Shown here: positions 23,377 to 31,201 of the stretch, piece by piece
Layout of the letters: each line of letters begins with the position of its first letter
Position numbering within the stretch: the first letter of the stretch is position 1
Source: Rhodocyclales bacterium
Lineage (GTDB): Bacteria > Pseudomonadota > Gammaproteobacteria > Burkholderiales > Rhodocyclaceae
NCBI GenBank assembly: GCA_026399435.1
Contig: JAPLQX010000013.1
Coordinates: forward strand, 1-33,322
Length of the DNA stretch: 33,322 bases
Direction: 5' to 3'
The notes under the pieces: generated by a model
Database searches by the model: none
What the model was told of the DNA's origin: nothing
The model's input: only the letters and a program-made list of their open reading frames with translations
Made by a program: the position numbers and the translations under genes

Positions 23377-24972
23377 CTAGTGTGCGGTTGCCTCGTCCCC
23401 CTGCCGGGAGAAATGACCGCGTTTCATCAGCAGCAGCAGCGGCAGGGCGGCCAGCAGGGCCACGCCGAACAGCAGGAACAGCCGTTCGAAAGCCAGCATG
23501 GTGGCCTGCTTCATGACCATGCCATCGAGCAGCCGCAGCGCCTTCGCCTGTGCCAGCATTTCCGGCGCGCCGTGACTGATGACCAAGGCCTTGAGCTTGG
23601 CCAGGCGCGCCAGGGTGGCGGCGGAAAACTGGTTGACATGAACCAGCAGTTCCGCCCGGTTGGCTTGCTGGAACTGCTGGAACAGGGTGGCCGAACTGGC
23701 GATGCCGACGCTGCCGCCAAGCTGTCGGGTCAGGTTGTAGAGGCCGCTGCCGGCTGTCACTTCCTGCGGCGCCAGATTGCCCAGCGCCAGGTTGTTGAGC
23801 GGGATGAACACCATCCCCAGGCCAACGCCGCGCAGGATCATCGGCCAGAGGAAGTCGTCCCAGCCCGATTCGACGGTGAACAGCGAGTGCTGCCACATGG
23901 CATAACCGAAGATGCAGGCGCCGATCACCACGAATACGCGCAGGTCGAGACTGGTGTTGGCGGTCATGCGTCCCATCACGGCCATGGTGAAACCCGAGGC
24001 AAGCGCCCCGGGCAGGATCACCATGCCCGTTTCCCATGCGGTAAAGCCGAGCAGCGTCTGCACATAGACGGGAAACACGAACACCGTGCTGTAGAGTGCG
24101 CCGCCGACCAGGAAGCCGAACACCAGCGAGGCGGCAAACTGGCCGTCGTGGAGGATGCGCAACTGCACCACCGGATGATCGTGGCGCAGTTCCTGCCAGA
24201 CGAACAGGGCCAGCGCGGTGACGCTGACGATGGCATAGGCGACGATCTCGCGCGAGGCGAACCAGTCGAGCTTCTCGCCGCGCTCCAGCATGGTCTGCAG
24301 GCAGCCGATGCCCAGCGCCAGCAGCAGCAGACCCAGTGCGTCGACCTTCTCGGCGCGCGCTCCGTACTTCGAATCGGGGACCACCATCAGGGTCAGCAGC
24401 AGGGCCAGCGCGCCGAGCGGCAGGTTGATGTAGAAAATCCATGGCCACGACGCCGTATCGGTGATCCAGCCGCCGAGGGTCGGTCCGAGCATCGGCCCGA
24501 CCATGATGCCGAGGCCGAAGATGGCCATCGCCGTGCCCGCTTCTTCGCGCGGAAAGACCTCGTAGAGCGTCGCTTGGGCCGTCGAGATGAGGCCGCCGCC
24601 GCCGAGTCCCTGCACGATGCGCCAGAACACCAATCCCTCCAGGCTTGTGGCATTGCCGCAGAGGAAGGACGAAATCGTGAACAGCAGGATCGACAGCGTC
24701 ATATAGTTGCGCCGGCCGAACCAGTTCGACAGCCAGCCCGAAATCGGCAGCACGATCACGTTGGCCACCACGTAGCCGGTCGACACCCAGGCCACCTCGT
24801 CGAGGGTGGCGCCGAGCGAACCCATCATGTGCGGTATGGCGACATTGACGATGCTGGTGTCGACCAGCTCCATCATCGAGGCGAGCGTCACCGTGAAGGC
24901 GATCAGGTAGCGCGCGGCCTGGACTTCGGCGTCGGTGCCGACGCGGCTGAGGCCGGGCAGCAGCGGTTTCAC
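23377..24972 (-). CDS. emrB: EmrB/QacA-type (DHA2) multidrug efflux permease
   Basis: A 531-residue major-facilitator protein with 14 predicted helices. DTSIVNVAIPHMMGSLGAT is the helix 1 signature (motif D1), GWLSNWFGRRNYM motif A, and GLGIMVGPMLGPTLGGWITD motif C of drug antiporters. It should expel hydrophobic compounds by proton antiport, with EmrA as adaptor. GTG at 24972 overlaps the emrA stop (GTGA). The C-terminus ends in a short charged tail. Confidence 0.92.
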   Translation of the reverse strand: MKPLLPGLSRVGTDAEVQAARYLIAFTVTLASMMELVDTSIVNVAIPHMMGSLGATLDEVAWVSTGYVVANVIVLPISGWLSNWFGRRNYMTLSILLFTISSFLCGNATSLEGLVFWRIVQGLGGGGLISTAQATLYEVFPREEAGTAMAIFGLGIMVGPMLGPTLGGWITDTASWPWIFYINLPLGALALLLTLMVVPDSKYGARAEKVDALGLLLLALGIGCLQTMLERGEKLDWFASREIVAYAIVSVTALALFVWQELRHDHPVVQLRILHDGQFAASLVFGFLVGGALYSTVFVFPVYVQTLLGFTAWETGMVILPGALASGFTMAVMGRMTANTSLDLRVFVVIGACIFGYAMWQHSLFTVESGWDDFLWPMILRGVGLGMVFIPLNNLALGNLAPQEVTAGSGLYNLTRQLGGSVGIASSATLFQQFQQANRAELLVHVNQFSAATLARLAKLKALVISHGAPEMLAQAKALRLLDGMVMKQATMLAFERLFLLFGVALLAALPLLLLMKRGHFSRQGDEATAH

Positions 24973-26021
24973 TTCGTCGAGACGGTGACGAACACGCTCA
25001 TCCCGGGTCGCAGGGGACGCAGCGGATCGGCGCTTTGCTTGACGCGGATGCGCACCGGCACCCGCTGCACCACCTTGGTGAAGTTGCCCGTGGCATTGTC
25101 CGGCGGCAGCAGGGAAAAGCGTGCACCGGTGGCAGGGCCGACCGAGGTGACGGTGCCCTCGACCGTTTGCCCCGGGTAGGCGTCGATTTCGAGTTCGGCC
25201 GACGCGCCCGGCTTGAGGTCGCGGACGTCGGTTTCCTTCATGTTGGCGACGATCCAGATGTCGGTCAGCGGCACCAGCGACAACAGCGGTTGGCCGGAAG
25301 CGACGAGCTGGCCCGGTTCCATGTTCTTGTTGCTGACGATGCCGCTGGTGGGCGCCACGATGCGCGTGTCGGCGAGCTGGATCGCCGCCAGGTCGCGCAC
25401 CGCGCGGGCCGATTCGACCTTGGCCAGGGCGGCGCGCAGGGCGGCGCCGGACGCCGTGACCTGCTCGCCGGCCGACGTCGCGCTTTCACGGCTGACCTTG
25501 ACCTGGGCGAGGGCGGCCCTCGCCGCCGCCTCGGCGGAATCGAGGGCCTGCGGCGACAGCATTTTCTTTTCAACCAGCGGCCGCAGGCGGTCGAGATCCT
25601 TTTGTGCCTTGTCGGCGTTGGCGATGGCCTGCTCGATACCGGAACGCGCGGCGGCGGCGGCCGCGCGGGCCGCGGCGACCTGGGCGCCGGCCTGGCCGGT
25701 CTGGCCTTCCTTGCCGGCGTTGGCCACGGCGAGTTCTAGGTCGGCCTCGGCCTGGGCCAGCTTCGCCCGGTAGTCGCGGTCGTCGATGCGTGCCAGCAGG
25801 TCGCCGGCCTTGACCGCCTGGTGGTCATCCACCTTGACTTCATTGATGAAGCCGCCGACCTTGGTCATGACCGGAACGATGTGCCCCTCGATCTGGGCAT
25901 TGTCGGTACTGACGTGGGACAGTCCCCACCACCATTTGTGACCGAGCCAGGCGGCGAGCGCCAGTACGGCGATGACGAGCACCAGGCGGGGAGAGGCCTT
26001 GCCGCGGGAGACTTTATGCAT
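24969..26021 (-). CDS. emrA: EmrA-type membrane fusion protein (HlyD family)
   Basis: A 350-residue periplasmic adaptor with an N-terminal membrane anchor (about 12-32), the biotinyl-lipoyl half STDNAQIEGHIVPVMTKVGGFI, a long alpha-hairpin coiled coil (about 85-205, Ala-rich), and the return lipoyl motif IVAPTSGIVSNKNMEPGQLV. It bridges EmrB to an outer-membrane channel; no TolC-like gene is nearby. ATG 26021 is the first gene start after cobA on this strand, so the emr pair probably forms a separate operon. Confidence 0.92.
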   Translation of the reverse strand: MHKVSRGKASPRLVLVIAVLALAAWLGHKWWWGLSHVSTDNAQIEGHIVPVMTKVGGFINEVKVDDHQAVKAGDLLARIDDRDYRAKLAQAEADLELAVANAGKEGQTGQAGAQVAAARAAAAAARSGIEQAIANADKAQKDLDRLRPLVEKKMLSPQALDSAEAAARAALAQVKVSRESATSAGEQVTASGAALRAALAKVESARAVRDLAAIQLADTRIVAPTSGIVSNKNMEPGQLVASGQPLLSLVPLTDIWIVANMKETDVRDLKPGASAELEIDAYPGQTVEGTVTSVGPATGARFSLLPPDNATGNFTKVVQRVPVRIRVKQSADPLRPLRPGMSVFVTVSTK

Positions 26022-26074
26022 AAGGAATGATTCGGGCGTTGCGAAAGCGGCACCTTACCACAAGCCGCCGTTCA

Positions 26075-26090
26075 GCCCGGTGCGCCGGGC
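26075..26090 (-). terminator. hairpin between cobA and emrA
   Basis: GCCCGG-TGCG-CCGGGC, a 6-bp GC-rich stem 42 bases after the cobA stop (reading the minus strand). It could end the dsr/cobA transcript before emrA. There is no T-tract. Confidence 0.35.
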
Positions 26091-26106
26091 ACTGCGGTTG
26101 ACGACT

Positions 26107-26133
26107 TTCGCCGTACCGTCCGCGCCGACTCTT
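26107..26133 (-). repeat. dispersed 27-bp repeat, copy 6 (divergent)
   Basis: Minus-strand core (26109-26128) TCGGCGCGGACGGTACGGCG, three mismatches in 20 and five in 27 from copy 2. It begins at the last base of the cobA stop codon, so it is non-coding here. Confidence 0.55.
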
Positions 26134-26900
26134 CAGACGTCGTTTTCGGCGAACCAGCGCAGCTTGTCGCGCAGCGTCACTACTTCGCCGACGATGATCA
26201 GGGTCGGCGCGCGCAGATTGGCGGTCTCGGCCAGCGCCGGCAGGGTGGTCAGCGTGCCGGTGACGGTGCGCTGGCTGGGCTGCGTGCCGTGTTGCACGAT
26301 GGCGGCCGGCCAGTCGGCGGGCAGGCCGTGTTCCATGAGCTTGGCGCACAGGTGCGGCAGGCCCGACAGGCCCATGTAGATGACCACGGTCTGGCGCCGC
26401 CGGGCGAGCCCGGGCCAATCGAGGTTCATGCTGCCATCCTGGAGGTGGCCGGTGACGAAGACGCAGGCCTGGGCGTGATTGCGATGCGTCAGCGGGATGC
26501 CGGCATAGGAGGCGACGCCGGCGGCCGCCGTGATGCCCGGCACGACTTCGAAGTTGATGCCGTCGGCGTGGAGGGTTTCGACTTCCTCGCCGCCGCGGCC
26601 GAAAATGTAGGGGTCGCCGCCCTTGAGGCGCACCACGCGCTTGCCGGTCCTGGCCAGGCGCACCAGCAGCTCGTTGATTTCTTCCTGCGGCAGCGAGTGG
26701 TTGCCGCGTTCCTTGCCCGCATAGATACGCTCGGCGTCGGGGCGCGCGAGATCGAGCACGGGCTTCGACACAAGGTTGTCGTACACCAGGACATCGGCTT
26801 CACCGATCAGGCGCGCGGCCTTGAGGGTCAGCAATTCCGGGTCGCCGGGGCCGGCGCCGACGAGATAGACCCAGCCGGGCAGAGCAGAAATGGGCTTCAT
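26133..26900 (-). CDS. cobA: uroporphyrinogen-III C-methyltransferase (SUMT)
   Basis: ATG at 26900 is preferred over one 51 bases upstream because [21 protein letters not shown] places the family motif at the usual distance (255 residues). Signatures: [32 protein letters not shown] and [20 protein letters not shown]. It makes precorrin-2, the branch point to siroheme, which is the prosthetic group of DsrAB. Its position after dsrN and dsrR, where other dsr clusters end, suggests a dedicated role in cofactor supply. A hairpin in the 120-base gap before it may make its expression semi-independent. Confidence 0.93.
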   Translation of the reverse strand: MKPISALPGWVYLVGAGPGDPELLTLKAARLIGEADVLVYDNLVSKPVLDLARPDAERIYAGKERGNHSLPQEEINELLVRLARTGKRVVRLKGGDPYIFGRGGEEVETLHADGINFEVVPGITAAAGVASYAGIPLTHRNHAQACVFVTGHLQDGSMNLDWPGLARRRQTVVIYMGLSGLPHLCAKLMEHGLPADWPAAIVQHGTQPSQRTVTGTLTTLPALAETANLRAPTLIIVGEVVTLRDKLRWFAENDV

Positions 26901-26959
26901 GGACGCGAAATATACCCGACAGAGCTCCGGATATTCGAGCGCAGCGAGCAAATTAGTCG

Positions 26960-26990
26960 CCTCCCCCGGGAGGGGGAGGGCGGGAGGGGG
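26960..26990 (-). promoter_or_regulatory. GC-rich palindrome and G-quadruplex motif between dsrR and cobA
   Basis: CCTCCCCC-GGGA-GGGGGAGG (26960-26979) is a perfect 8-bp hairpin. On the plus strand five G-runs of three or more lie within 26968-26990, which fits a G-quadruplex; the dsr transcript would carry the C-rich complement. It may terminate or attenuate transcription into cobA. Function inferred. Confidence 0.45.
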
Positions 26991-27020
26991 TGTCGCTTAT
27001 GCCGGTTTTGCTTGTGTCCA

Positions 27021-27359
27021 TCAGGAACAACCTCCACCGCAGCCACCGCAGCTCTTCGCGGCCGGCGGCGCGGTGCAGCCGCCGCGAAAGATGAACTGGA
27101 ATTCGCCGGGCTGCACCTCGCTGAAATCCAGCGTGGTGTTCTCCAGCAGGGGCTGGCTGAGCGGCGAGATCAGGACCTCGACGCCATGAGCGTCGAGCAC
27201 CAGGTCGTCTTCGCGCTCCTCGTCGAAGCCCATGCCATAGACCAGTTCGCCGTCGTGCTCGTCGAGCTTGGCGGCCACGCGCAGCATGCGCTGGCGGTCG
27301 GGTTGTTCGGCGGCGGCGCGGGCGATCTGCTCGGCGGCAGTCGGGGTCATGGCGAACAT
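27021..27359 (-). CDS. dsrR: DsrR, A-type scaffold-like protein of the dsr operon
   Basis: A 112-residue IscA/ErpA-fold protein. MFAMTPTAAEQIARAA, YGMGFDEEREDD and HGVEVLISPLSQPLLENTTLDF are typical of DsrR. The first two Cys positions of true A-type iron-sulfur carriers are absent, as known for DsrR, which acts on dsr expression after transcription in Allochromatium. Unlike that, this one has a C-terminal tail with four Cys (GGC...SCGGCGGGCS). It overlaps dsrN by 13 bases. Confidence 0.88.
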   Translation of the reverse strand: MFAMTPTAAEQIARAAAEQPDRQRMLRVAAKLDEHDGELVYGMGFDEEREDDLVLDAHGVEVLISPLSQPLLENTTLDFSEVQPGEFQFIFRGGCTAPPAAKSCGGCGGGCS

Positions 27360-28798
27360 GGGGCAGTTTCCTTTTTATCGGCGGTCAGGCAGGCGCGCAC
27401 GTGCTGGACGAATTTCGCCGGCCAGTCGCAGCGGCTGGTGGCGCGCAGGTGGGTGTAGGAGGCGAGCAGCCGGTGCAGCACGACGCCGTCGCGCTGGCCG
27501 TCGATGCCGTGCCCGCGGCGGACCGCATAGGCGTAGCGGGTGTCGGCAGGCAGGCCGTGCAGGCTCGAGTAGTGAAATTCGTGGGCGTGCAGCATGGCGG
27601 ATTCGGCGGCGGGGTCGAACGCGGGGTCGGAGCCGGCGCCTTCCCCGGCCGCATGCCACGGATGGTTCGCGTTCGGTTCGAGCATCACGTAGCCGCGGCC
27701 GACGGGCTTGGCGTGCATCCGGATGTCGCCGGGAATCACGCCGACCATGGCAGCGGCTTTGCCCTTCCATTCGATGCTGCGGGCTAGATACATCAGGCCG
27801 CCGCATTCCGCATAGGTGGGCAGCCCGGCCTCGATGGCGCGCCGGATGTCGGCGCGCAGAGGAGTATTGGCTTCCAGTTCGTCGAGAAAGCACTCGGGAA
27901 AGCCGCCGCCGATCAGCAGGCCGTCGCAGGGCGGCAGCCTCGAATCGTGCAGGGTATCGAAGAACACCGTTTGCGCGCCGGCTGCCGTCAGCGCGTCGAG
28001 GTCGTCGGCGTAGTAGAAGCCGAAGGCGGCATCGCGGGCAACGGCGATGCGCACCGGTGCCTCCACGCTGCGCCATTGCGGGGGCGGCGGCGCGAGGGTG
28101 ACGTCGGTATGGCTGATGGCCAGCAGGCGATCGAGATCGACCTGTGCGGCGATGCGTTCGCCGATCGCGGCGATGTGGCGTTCGGCCTCCGCGGTTTCAT
28201 TCACCGGCATCAGGCCCAGATGGCGTTCGACCAGCGCCAGCTCGGCATCTTCCTGCACGGCGCCGATCACCGGGACGTCGGTGTAGTGTTCGATCACGGC
28301 ACGCAGCTTGGCCTCGTGGCGGCGGCCGCCGAGACGGTTGAGGATCACCCCGGCGATTCGGATGTTGCGATCGAAAGCCTGATGGCCGAGGATCAGCGGC
28401 GCGATGCCGCGCGTCATGCCGCGCGCGTCGAGCACCAGGATTACCGGCAGGTCGAGCAGGCGGGCCAGCGCGGCATTGCTGTTCGAGCCGTGGAGGTCCA
28501 GCCCGTCATAGAGTCCCTTGTTGCCCTCGACCAGACAGACCTCGGCGTCATGGCCGTGGCGGGCGAATTCGGCCTGCAGTTCGGCGTCGGGCGAGAGAAA
28601 AAAATCCAGGTTGTAGCAGGGCCGGCCGGCGGCGACCGACAGCCACAGCGGATCGATGTAGTCAGGGCCCTTCTTGAAGGGCTGCACCGTGCGCCGGGGC
28701 TGGCCATGCTTGCCCGAACTCAGGGCTGCCGCGAGGCCGATGCTGACGGTGGTCTTGCCCGAGGACTTGTGCGCGGCTGAGATGAGGAAGCGATGCAT
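27347..28798 (-). CDS. dsrN: DsrN, siroheme amidase (CobB/CbiA family)
   Basis: ATG at 28798 (483 residues) is preferred to a TTG nine codons upstream because it gives MHRFLISAAHKSSGKTT, where the P-loop starts at the usual distance. The N-terminal half is the ATP-dependent synthetase domain; KGPDYIDPLW and CLVEGNKGLYDGLD are CobB signatures. The C-terminal half is a class I glutamine amidotransferase with nucleophile Cys in YAECGGLMYL. DsrN amidates siroheme for the sulfite reductase. It lies 23 bases after dsrP. Confidence 0.92.
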   Translation of the reverse strand: MHRFLISAAHKSSGKTTVSIGLAAALSSGKHGQPRRTVQPFKKGPDYIDPLWLSVAAGRPCYNLDFFLSPDAELQAEFARHGHDAEVCLVEGNKGLYDGLDLHGSNSNAALARLLDLPVILVLDARGMTRGIAPLILGHQAFDRNIRIAGVILNRLGGRRHEAKLRAVIEHYTDVPVIGAVQEDAELALVERHLGLMPVNETAEAERHIAAIGERIAAQVDLDRLLAISHTDVTLAPPPPQWRSVEAPVRIAVARDAAFGFYYADDLDALTAAGAQTVFFDTLHDSRLPPCDGLLIGGGFPECFLDELEANTPLRADIRRAIEAGLPTYAECGGLMYLARSIEWKGKAAAMVGVIPGDIRMHAKPVGRGYVMLEPNANHPWHAAGEGAGSDPAFDPAAESAMLHAHEFHYSSLHGLPADTRYAYAVRRGHGIDGQRDGVVLHRLLASYTHLRATSRCDWPAKFVQHVRACLTADKKETAPCSP

Positions 28799-28821
28799 GG
28801 CGCCCGCGCCGGGCAGCGGAC

Positions 28822-30021
28822 TCAATCCGCGATGCTGCCGGCGGCTTCCAGCTTGGCGCGGTCGTCGTGCGGCATGAAATTCAGCGCGCGTGCGCCAATC
28901 ACGGTAATGGTGAAGGCGATGCCCAAGCCGCCGAGCGACAGCAGAATTTCGGGCAGGCTGGCCGTGTAGTGGTCAACTGCGCCATCGAAGAAACTGCTCT
29001 TGACGTCATAGCCGGGGAAGATGTCAAGCGGGAAGGCCTGGCCGCCAATGATGAACACATAGAGATGGAAATAGGCACCGACGATGACGAGGAGAGCGGC
29101 GACATTGACCCAGAGGGTCCGTTTGCAGGTGGCCGGATTGAACAGCAGGGCCAGCGGCAGCAGGCTGCCAATCAGGACCTGGCCAATCCAGAACATGCCG
29201 GCGAACTCGCTATCGAAGAGGATGAAATATTCGAAGGCGATGTTCTTGGCGAAATAGGCGTTGGCCAGGTGCAGCACGGCGGTCAAGTACAGCACGGCGG
29301 CAATAAAGGTGGCCAGCAGGTTCTTCATGCGCTGGTGCACCAGCGGCGGCAGCGCCTCGCAGCGTGCGGCATACATTGACGCCTGCACCGGGATGAATAC
29401 GGCAAGGCCCCAGGCGAAGGACATGACGATGAACATCGGCGCCAGCAGGGCGGTGCCATAAGCCTGGCGCGCGACGAGGAAGGCGAAGATGGATCCGGTA
29501 CCGGAAGTGAGCACGACGCGCCAGACGAAGGTGGCCAGACCGGCGGCCTTCGAGTACGGGTTCATGCGCCGTTCCATCAGGGTCCACAGATAGACCGCGA
29601 CCAGGCCGTAGAAGACCGGGTAGAGAATCATGTTCCAGCCGAAGACCGAAGTCAGGTTGACATGCGTCGCCGCAACGATCGCGCGGTCGGCGCGACCCAG
29701 GTCGAGCATGATGACCGCAAGGCCGCCGCTCATCATGGCGATGCCAAGCAGACCGGACAGCGGCGCGCGCGACTTGTAGAGCGCCCGGCCGAAGACCGAA
29801 CCCATCGAGGCGACATTGAGCACGCCCGAAGCGGCCACGATCAGGAAGATCGCAACGACATGGGGCAGACCCCAGACGATCTGGTTGTTCATGCCGGTGA
29901 CCACGTGGCCTGAATGTTCCATGTAGAGCGCCGCGGCAACGCCGAGGGCTGATACCGCGCCACCAATTGCTGCAAACAGGTAGAAGAGGCCTTCTTCGTT
30001 TCGGGAGTTGGGTGTGAACAT
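28822..30021 (-). CDS. dsrP: DsrP, NrfD-like quinone-interacting membrane subunit
   Basis: ATG 30021 gives 399 residues with about ten transmembrane helices of the NrfD/PsrC family. Motifs include GWNMILYPVFYGLVAVYLW and VFIPVQASMYAARCEALPPLVHQR. With DsrO (periplasmic) and DsrJ it exchanges electrons with the quinone pool as part of DsrMKJOP. The conserved Glu of the quinone pocket cannot be assigned with certainty. It begins two bases after the dsrO stop, so translation is coupled. Confidence 0.93.
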   Translation of the reverse strand: MFTPNSRNEEGLFYLFAAIGGAVSALGVAAALYMEHSGHVVTGMNNQIVWGLPHVVAIFLIVAASGVLNVASMGSVFGRALYKSRAPLSGLLGIAMMSGGLAVIMLDLGRADRAIVAATHVNLTSVFGWNMILYPVFYGLVAVYLWTLMERRMNPYSKAAGLATFVWRVVLTSGTGSIFAFLVARQAYGTALLAPMFIVMSFAWGLAVFIPVQASMYAARCEALPPLVHQRMKNLLATFIAAVLYLTAVLHLANAYFAKNIAFEYFILFDSEFAGMFWIGQVLIGSLLPLALLFNPATCKRTLWVNVAALLVIVGAYFHLYVFIIGGQAFPLDIFPGYDVKSSFFDGAVDHYTASLPEILLSLGGLGIAFTITVIGARALNFMPHDDRAKLEAAGSIAD

Positions 30022-30023
30022 GA

Positions 30024-30791
30024 TCAGATTCCCTGGTAGCGCACGCCGGGATTCAAGCGCAGATCGGCACGAACCTGGGTGGTCGGCACGCTGGCGATGC
30101 GCTTGGCGATGTCGCTGGCGGGGTCGTTGAGGTCGCCGAACACCATGGCGCCTTCGGGGCAGGATTCGACGCAGGCCGGTTGCTGGCCCTTGTCGACGCG
30201 ATGCACGCAGAGCGTGCAGCTTTCGACGCAGCCCTGGCCGCGCGGAACTTCCGGGTTCTGCTGGGTCAGCGGCGTATGGACGAATGAGCGCGCCTTGTAG
30301 GGACAGGCCATCATGCAGTAGCGGCAGCCGATGCAGGTGTGGCGGTCGACCAGCACGATGCCGTCGGCGCGCTTCATCGAGGCGCCGGTGGGGCAGACGT
30401 CCACGCAGGGCGGCTCGGCGCAGTGCTGGCACATCATCGGCAGTTGCGTGACGCGGCCGTCGCGGCGATCGACCAGCTCGATCTTGCGTATCCATTGCGA
30501 GTTCTGGCGCGGATCGGGGAGTTTCTCGCTGACGCCGTTTTCGGTGTGGCAGGCGTCGATGCACTTGGTGCAGCCGGGTGCGCATTTTCCGGCGTCGATC
30601 AGCAGACCCCAGCGCACCGCGGGCGAGGCGGCGGCGCCGGCTTTGCGCGCGTCGGCGGCGTTTGCCTCGCCGACCGCCATCAGATGCCGGCCGGGGGCGA
30701 TGACCGTGAAGCCGAGGCCGGCTACACCGGCGCCGGCAGCGGCGATGAAGGCGCGACGCGGGTTGCTGTCGGGGGATTGGGGGGCGGTCAT
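30024..30791 (-). CDS. dsrO: DsrO, periplasmic iron-sulfur subunit of DsrMKJOP
   Basis: ATG 30791 gives 255 residues. A Tat signal is present: SNPRRAFIAAAGAGVAGLGF, twin-arginine at about 11-12. Four Cys groups of the NrfC/PsrB type follow: CAPGCTKCIDACH, CQHCAEPPCVDVCPTGA, CIGCRYCMMACPYKAR and CVESCTLCVHRVDKG...CVESCPEGAM. The first group (C-x3-C-x2-C-x3-C) is the DsrO variant. It transfers electrons between DsrJ and DsrP. It overlaps dsrJ by ATGA. Confidence 0.93.
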   Translation of the reverse strand: MTAPQSPDSNPRRAFIAAAGAGVAGLGFTVIAPGRHLMAVGEANAADARKAGAAASPAVRWGLLIDAGKCAPGCTKCIDACHTENGVSEKLPDPRQNSQWIRKIELVDRRDGRVTQLPMMCQHCAEPPCVDVCPTGASMKRADGIVLVDRHTCIGCRYCMMACPYKARSFVHTPLTQQNPEVPRGQGCVESCTLCVHRVDKGQQPACVESCPEGAMVFGDLNDPASDIAKRIASVPTTQVRADLRLNPGVRYQGI

Positions 30792-31201
30792 GGTTTCACT
30801 CCCGTCGCCTTGAAGCCGGCCTTGGGCTGGTGACATTCGAAGCAGTCGAGTTTCACGGCCGCATAGGAGTGGCAGCTTTCGCAGAAGTCGCCCCTGCCGA
30901 GCACGGAGCCGGTCTTCTTGCTGGCATGGCACTCGATGCAGGCGTTGAGCGAGGCCGGTTCGCCGCGGATGCCGGAGCGCAATGTCCGGTCACGCTGGTG
31001 CTTGAGCATCTCCATGTGGTTGCGGCGCATTTCCTCCGCCGGGGCGATGCACTTGCCGCCGCTCTCCGTCGTCATGTTCGGGACCGGTGTGCGCTGGGGA
31101 TGCGCTTCGCCGCTGTGCGCAAAAGTCGGCGCTGGCGATACGGCGACCACCGCGGCGATCATCAGCAGAAAGCGGACCAGGCGCAGCACAGTATTACTCA
31201 C
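30788..31201 (-). CDS. dsrJ: DsrJ, triheme cytochrome c of DsrMKJOP
   Basis: GTG at 31201 (137 residues) is chosen because it overlaps the dsrL stop by eight bases and starts just before a signal/anchor helix (LRLVRFLLMIAAVVAV). Residues 19-27 (VAVSPAPTF), the end of that signal region, are encoded by the dispersed repeat. Heme sites: CIECH (88-92), CESCH (107-111) and CFECH (120-124). The conserved C51 in GGKCIAPAEEMRRNHM is the Cys that ligates the unusual His/Cys heme in DsrJ. A GTG four codons later would still allow export. Confidence 0.92.
   Translation of the reverse strand: MSNTVLRLVRFLLMIAAVVAVSPAPTFAHSGEAHPQRTPVPNMTTESGGKCIAPAEEMRRNHMEMLKHQRDRTLRSGIRGEPASLNACIECHASKKTGSVLGRGDFCESCHSYAAVKLDCFECHQPKAGFKATGVKP
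31121..31147 (+). repeat. dispersed 27-bp repeat, copy 5, inside dsrJ
   Basis: Identical to copy 2 over 28 bases; core TCGGCGCTGGCGATACGGCG at 31126-31145. It lies antisense to dsrJ and encodes VAVSPAPTF at the C-region of the signal peptide, directly before a likely cleavage site after FA. Confidence 0.92.

Noticed and set aside
23380-25179. 599-codon plus-strand frame over emrB/emrA
   Set aside because: Antisense shadow; Gln/His/Arg-rich composition and no start signal, while the minus strand encodes full-length EmrB and EmrA.
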